A DNA stretch of 64,000 nt, taken from NCBI GenBank assembly GCA_033002965.1, contig JAURVB010013513.1:1-64000 (forward strand), in the 5' to 3' direction. Under the pieces are notes generated by a model. That model was not told where the DNA came from. It searched no databases and saw only the letters and a program-made list of their open reading frames with translations. Position 1 is the stretch's first letter. Each line of letters opens with the position of its first letter. Position numbers and translations under genes: made by a program. Source of the stretch: Piper betle (lineage: Eukaryota; Streptophyta; Magnoliopsida; Piperales; Piperaceae). Of the stretch, positions 58,893 through 64,000 are shown piece by piece.

Positions 58893-61800
58893 TGTCACCT
58901 AAAAATAATAGTAAAGACTGTGGAAAAAAATAATAAAATGAAATAAAATATTTGACTCGGTCTGGGAAAGATCGAATGTTGGAGAATTATTATTATTAAT
59001 TATATTATATTCTCTACCCGGTTAATTATTATATTTTATTGTTTACCTGGATAAATGAAATACGGGTGTTGCGGTGTTTTTACATACCCTAGCTGTCATT
59101 TTCATTTCATTTTATGAGGTGGGCATCATCCTCACCCTAGCCACCTTCATTCTCATTTTCTTCTCTTCTTCCTTACTAGTGCTGAATTCTTCCTTGTTTG
59201 GGTATCCTTCCTATCTCCCTATTCTTAATTTTCATGCATTCATATTTCTTTTTAATTGATAATAAGCTTGATAAGCATGAGAATTAATGTCTTAAATCAA
59301 CAATAAAAAACTAAACTAAACTGAAAATTGAATCCCGTCCATGGCCGACAAGTCTGAAATTCTGGCATGATGGGCGACTGTAAACAAGAATTTCAAGCTA
59401 CTGGGTCCAAGGGGTGGCGATCACCTTATCTCTAGTTGTTGGGTCGAAGGGGTGGCATCACCTTATCCCTAGCTTCCAGTGGGTGGCAGAATTACAGTTG
59501 TTAGTGGGCGGAATTGCGAGGGGGACAAAGGTGATGGGGAACCTCTGAAATTGACGCGGTAATGGAAGATTTAGAGGGTAGATGCCGGTTGTTCTTTGTT
59601 GACAACATCAAGGGTCTATTACAGCAGTTCTTGCCACCGGCACAGGCCACTATAGATCACCTTCTCACCAGAATTCATGGCGGTGACGTGCAAACGTGGG
59701 GAGAACGACTCTACTCCCTGCAACGTCCAAAGGTGGCTGATCCTTCCTATTTTGATGCCGGCTTAAGGTTGTTGAACATCTGATCTGGAGCAAGGTGCAA
59801 GAAAGCGGTCATCTTGAGGTTGGAGAAGAAGGACGTCATCTGTTTTTTGGTGCAAAGAAGAAGGTAGGAGAAGAAGAGGATGTTTGGGAAGAAGAAGATG
59901 GCAATTTTGTAAATATGGGTTGACACGATACCGACTTGAGTTAAAAAATAATACTAACTCATAATAAATCTTTAAAATTAATCATTTAAATGGGTTATGG
60001 GTAAAGTTACTAAACTAATTAATTATTGTGCGAAATCGCCACGAGTAATAAAAAATATGATAATGACTAACGGTCGATAATTGATCGGCGTACTACAAGC
60101 GATTAATTTTAAATCAGATGGTTATCAGTAATTAATAAAATAAAGATTTTATATTTATTATATCAAATTTAATACTAGGTAAATAAAGTGATGATTTTAA
60201 TAACGAGTCAGTAAGATAGAATGGGTTATTAAATTATAATCGTGTAAAAATCACAAGCGTTGAACCTAAATAGCATAATGGAAATAAATAAAGATCGAAA
60301 CGTCGAATAATTTAAAATAATTATATTAGTAATATCTTTGAATTAGAATAATACAAATTATTTTAAATAATCAAATCAAACAACTTAATTAATTAAATTG
60401 CCATGAATAATGATAGTGATTGAAAATTATAACCGAAGGAAAATATACTAATAATAGTAATTAAATATTTGTTTATAAGTTGATAATTATTTTATCATTT
60501 GTTATGTGCGAATTATAATTTAGACAATTAATCTAAAATGTACAGTAGGATTTAAATAATTATGTCACATGAATAATTTAATATTTAATATTGTTGAATT
60601 TTAATCATGATATCTATTAGTCATTTAGTTGCTTCCATTTCTACTTGAATAAAATTATACTTATGTATAATTTTATTTTCTCGTTCAGATTAGGATCGTT
60701 GGTCACAGTTGCAGGTTCACTTATGAACTATCCATGTCCGTATAATTATTTAAAATGTTTTATTTTCCCTTGTTGTCAGCCCGATTGGCCTGAGCCAAAA
60801 TTCAACCACCATACGTTGAGTGCAACCGTGGTCAAGGAATTGACTCAGTCCAACACGGGGTTGTAGCCTTTAAAATTACTATGTGGGAGTCTTGGTCAAA
60901 TTGAAAATCTAATCACCTTGTGCTGGAACGCAACCGGGGTCTACTCAAGTCGGCACAAGGCAGCACCCCCTGAAAGATTTAACACCTGCCCCCATGCCGA
61001 AAGGGGTGACAGGGCACAGTGGCGCAAGAAGGCTCATTATGCACTTGTGATACCGAGAGGGTGAGTGAATGGTAAATATCGGTAACTACAGGCTGTGGGC
61101 CACGTAGCGTGCGTGCGCATGCATGGGATGGTAGTTGGATGGGTGGCCACCCCTCCCAGCATATTAAGGGATCCGCATAGGCTCATAACAACATTGGGAT
61201 TATATTGACTTGTTTCATTTAATTATGTGGCTTCATGGTTTTATCACTAACGCGGAATTGCCCCCAGGTGAATAGTTTTGGACTGAGGACTAAAAGTGTG
61301 TTGGTGAATCTTTAACCAACCCAAGTTTGATGAATTGATAATAAATTGGACTTTCTTTTTATTCTATTGTGTTATAATTGTGGCTATGGGAAACGGTCCG
61401 AGACTGTGGGACAGTTATTTTATATATTGTCATATGCTATCATAACATGTTTTATTTTTTTTATGATTTATAAATTCTAGATTTATTTGCTGTATTATGA
61501 ATCATGTTCTAGAATGTTATTGTTACTTCAATTTTATTTTTAGGTAATACCCGGTCCCGTTCGGGCAGGTCGTTACCTAGACGGAAAGCTCAGATCGACA
61601 CCAACAAAAGTCTAAACTGACTCTATGCCTAATCGTAACTCTACATACAAAAATTGAGGCAAAAATGCTAAATGGGCCTTGTAACCCTCAACTCAATTTA
61701 ATGAAGGTCTGAGATTCAAATCAAACTAGGTCTATATGAGCAATACGGTAGTCTAAAATCCCTATAACAGATATAAATGCGGTAGCCTAAGAAAGCACAA

Positions 61801-62054
61801 ATGGATACTAAACACTAGAATGATCTTGATCTAGCCCTACAACCCTCGGCTAACACAAACAAAAAATTGTATACCTCATGTATATGCGGATAATACATGC
61901 TCTGCTGTAGCATAACTGAAGCTATTATTTATATATTTGGCATAATCTCGGCCTCATACTCATGGTTTGTAAGCTAAACTGACGGGAAACAACTCAAGAC
62001 TTGCCCGAACCAGGTAAAGCAACAAGTTACCCTAACTAGAAGTTGGCGTTAACA

Positions 62055-62565
62055 TTAAGTATTATGCTATATTTAGTAATTCAATTATCATATTATGTGA
62101 AAGTACATGCTACATGTTATTTAGTTATTATGCTATATTCATGTTATGTACAAGTATGATCGATGCTTTTACTTTGTTTTCTACCTTGTTTAACCAATCG
62201 CATATTAGTCTTATTTTCTCTATTACTTGTTTACTTACTACATATGTGAGTAGTAGATTTAGTTTTTCTATCAATACTTAGCGGACAATTTTGCATGAAC
62301 GTAGGTATTTAGAGGCCTTGGAGCAACAAAATGGAAGAATTAAGCTATTAGGATTTATCTTAGTTTTACTTGCTTATTAGTATAATAGTTTGGTGGACCT
62401 TTTGCTGAGTAGGTACTCAGATAGATATATTTGTATTTGGATATATGGACATATGTAATAGTTATATAGGGTGACATAATGAGATGAACAATATATATTT
62501 ACTTCATTTCCCCTATATATGATTAATTCTTTAAGTATTATTAATTATCATGTTCATACAAATAA
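62055..62565. repeat. Unassigned LTR-like DNA
   Basis: AT-rich plus-strand sequence with a CATGAACGTAGGTATTTAGA segment of the kind found near the end of plant Gypsy LTRs. It may be the right half of an older repeat whose left half lies before 44172. No boundaries were found. Confidence 0.35.
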
Positions 62566-64000
62566 TGTAATGGCCTCAGTTCATGAAGTACCATGTGTAT
62601 AAATGACCTCAAAATCAACTAAGACCCCATCAAAAGAACCAAAATCTCACGTCTTGCAAACAACCTAGAAGTATAATAACAAATAAGAAAAATCAATAGT
62701 CTATTAACAGAGTCCTTCAGCTGTCTCGACTCTATTCATCCTTCCATGCTTACACATGTGGAGGTAATTTCACATTAGTGATAAAAACACTAAGTCATAT
62801 AATTACAAGAAACAAGTTAATATATTCACCAACATCATTAATTGAGACTTTTAGTGATTATGAGCATATGTCGGGCTCTTATTATGCCGAGAGGGTGGCT
62901 GCCCTGTCGAGCTACAATCTCAAGTATGCACACACGCTACGTGGCCCACGACCTACAATTACCTATATTTTCCACTGACTCATCCTATTGGTATCACAAG
63001 TACATAATGAGTCATCTTGTGTCATTATGCTCCGGACCCCATTTCGGCATGAGGGTTGGTATTTAATCTTCTAAAAATTTTAATGGTGTAGCCCCATGTT
63101 TGAATAAGTCAATTTATTTGACCCCAATTATGCTCACCGCATGGTGGTCAAATGTGGGTTGCGCCGACCAAGGCTGCCAAATAAGAATATATAACATTTT
63201 GAGTAATTATACTGACTTGGAATTCTAATAAGGCACTCGTAACTGCGACACACGATCCTAATCTGAATGAAACAATAAAATTATACATTGTTATAATTTT
63301 ATATGAACAAAAATACATGCAATGAAATGACTTAATTATATGACGATTAAAACTTGACAAAATAAGCATGCAACACATAAAATATTAAACTTTAAATTTA
63401 CAATATATACAACAAGTCTGGTAAGATAATTTAATTATTCATGTGACACAATCAATTAAGTCATATCTTATCTTTTAAATTAATTATTCAAATCACAATT
63501 CACTCTGAGCCAACGATATAATGATTATTAACTTACTAACATGTATTTAATTACTATTATTAGTGTATTTTCCTTTATTAATTATTTAACCAAAGAAATC
63601 ATATTAAAATTACCATCCTAGAAATTTAGGCTACTATTTAGTCTTTTAATTAATACCATACTTTAATTCATATTAAGAAATAACGGTTACTTATTCTATT
63701 AATAATAACTTGAATATTTATTAATAACAATTTCTTAAATTTTCACTAACTCTAATTAATTAGCCTAAGATTAGTTAGATCGTCGTATCCAATTATTTTA
63801 TATAACTTGTATTAAAATTTAAAGCATATCGCTTGTAAGATTATTTTAAATTACCTAACTCCATAAAGGTTCATACTTTATTTATTCTAAGCATGTTATT
63901 ACTATTCAATGCTTGCGATTATTATACTATAATGTTTTAATAATCTATATCTTAATTGACCAATACAACCAAATAATGTTCTTATCTTTATATTTGATTA
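62566..64000 (-). mobile_element. Diverged third copy of the 2.7-kb Gypsy LTR, cut by the window edge
   Basis: From about 62830 it parallels 53935-54900 of the left inverted LTR: TTTTAGTGATTATGAGC, CACACGCTACGTGGCCCA, TATCACAAGT, ATAATGAG, CCATTTCGGCATG or close variants, then CCTAATCTGAATGA and TAAAATTATA. The start TGTAATGGCC at 62566 is a plausible but uncertain terminus. The remainder lies beyond the window. Confidence 0.7.

Larger units (their letters stand above)
53541..61577 (-). mobile_element. Chromodomain Gypsy (Tekay-like) derivative with inverted LTRs
   Basis: Left LTR 53541-56249 is in minus orientation (plus-strand ends TGTAACAACTTGCCCG and CAGTCTTTACA). Right LTR 58910-61577 is its reverse complement, starting GTAAAGACTGTGG and ending TTCGGGCAGGTCGTTAC. 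The arms match through CATGTGACATAATTATTTAA, AACCACCTTCATTCTC-type DNA (GAATGAAGGTGGCTAGGGTG on the left) and ACGTAGCGTG/CACGCTACGT. Between them lies a truncated minus-strand pol. The polypurine tract (TTGGGGAGATTG) adjoins the left LTR. There is no gag, protease or primer-binding site, and no clear target duplication. It interrupts the right LTR of the 44-62 kb element. Confidence 0.85.
44172..62054 (-). mobile_element. Long-LTR retrotransposon with non-coding interior (LARD-like), split by a nested element
   Basis: Left LTR 44172-47343 and right LTR 51249-53540 plus 61578-62054 share many ordered blocks: CATCTTGAGAATGGAAGACA or close variant, ACAACAGTACCCGT/ACAACAATACCCAT, AAATAAATAAATAA-rich DNA, AACACTAACAAAAGTC, TGGATACTAAACACT and a CCTAAC...GTTTTACA/GTTAACA end. 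A primer-binding site (minus strand TGGTATCAAAGC, 51236-51247) adjoins the right LTR and a polypurine tract (GGAGGAGAAGG) adjoins the left LTR at 47344-47354. The 3.9-kb interior has no recognisable gag or pol. Ends and target duplication are blurred. A non-autonomous large retrotransposon derivative is the best fit. Confidence 0.75.

Noticed and set aside
53536..61582. A target duplication around the inverted-LTR element
   Set aside because: AATAC and CTAGA do not match, and the host LTR also seems to have lost several hundred bases at the site.
62000..62014. A short ACTTGCCCGAACCAG match between the end of the long LTR and the start of the inverted LTR (53549-53563)
   Set aside because: Possibly chance or gene conversion; too short and isolated to interpret.

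Overview
The window looks like nuclear DNA of a flowering plant, probably a eudicot. It holds one intron-rich housekeeping gene at its left end. Almost all of the remaining 56 kb is a heterochromatin-like pile of nested LTR retrotransposons with long AT-rich stretches. No CRISPR, operon or other prokaryotic structure is present. The species cannot be named from the sequence.

1-8.1 kb: a complete 15-exon gene on the minus strand for the large beta subunit of the AP-1/AP-2 clathrin adaptor. The spliced model is 2709 nt, a whole number of codons, and gives 902 residues. The last ~13 codons run in a shifted frame after a short A/T homopolymer.

8.1-23 kb: AT-rich DNA, a 1.65-kb terminal-inverted-repeat DNA transposon (hAT-like) carrying a captured piece of an LTR, a decayed Athila-type Gypsy polyprotein, several short tandem arrays, and a solo LTR of a miniature retrotransposon (TRIM) with a TGAAT target duplication.

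23-32.5 kb: a minus-strand Copia element with two ~1.1-kb LTRs. Its left LTR is split by a 2.9-kb solo LTR (TSD AGTTG); the sister LTR still shows the empty site. Its interior is split by the most unusual object here, a 1.62-kb near-perfect palindrome bounded by a TAAAA duplication. The palindrome is two three-LTR TRIM arrays joined head to head through a copy of most of the initiator tRNA-Met that primes their reverse transcription.

32.5-44 kb: old repeat DNA containing a GC-rich 1.9-kb solo LTR (TSD CTAAG) and a Tork-like Copia element on the plus strand with a broken gag-pol.

44-62 kb: an element with very long (~3.2 kb) LTRs and a 3.9-kb non-coding interior. Its right LTR is interrupted by an 8-kb chromodomain Gypsy derivative whose two 2.7-kb LTRs lie in inverted orientation around a truncated pol. 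Another diverged copy of that LTR runs off the right edge.

Nested insertions give a relative order of events: old Gypsy-type repeats first, then the Copia and long-LTR elements, then the solo LTRs, the TRIM palindrome and the inverted-LTR element.
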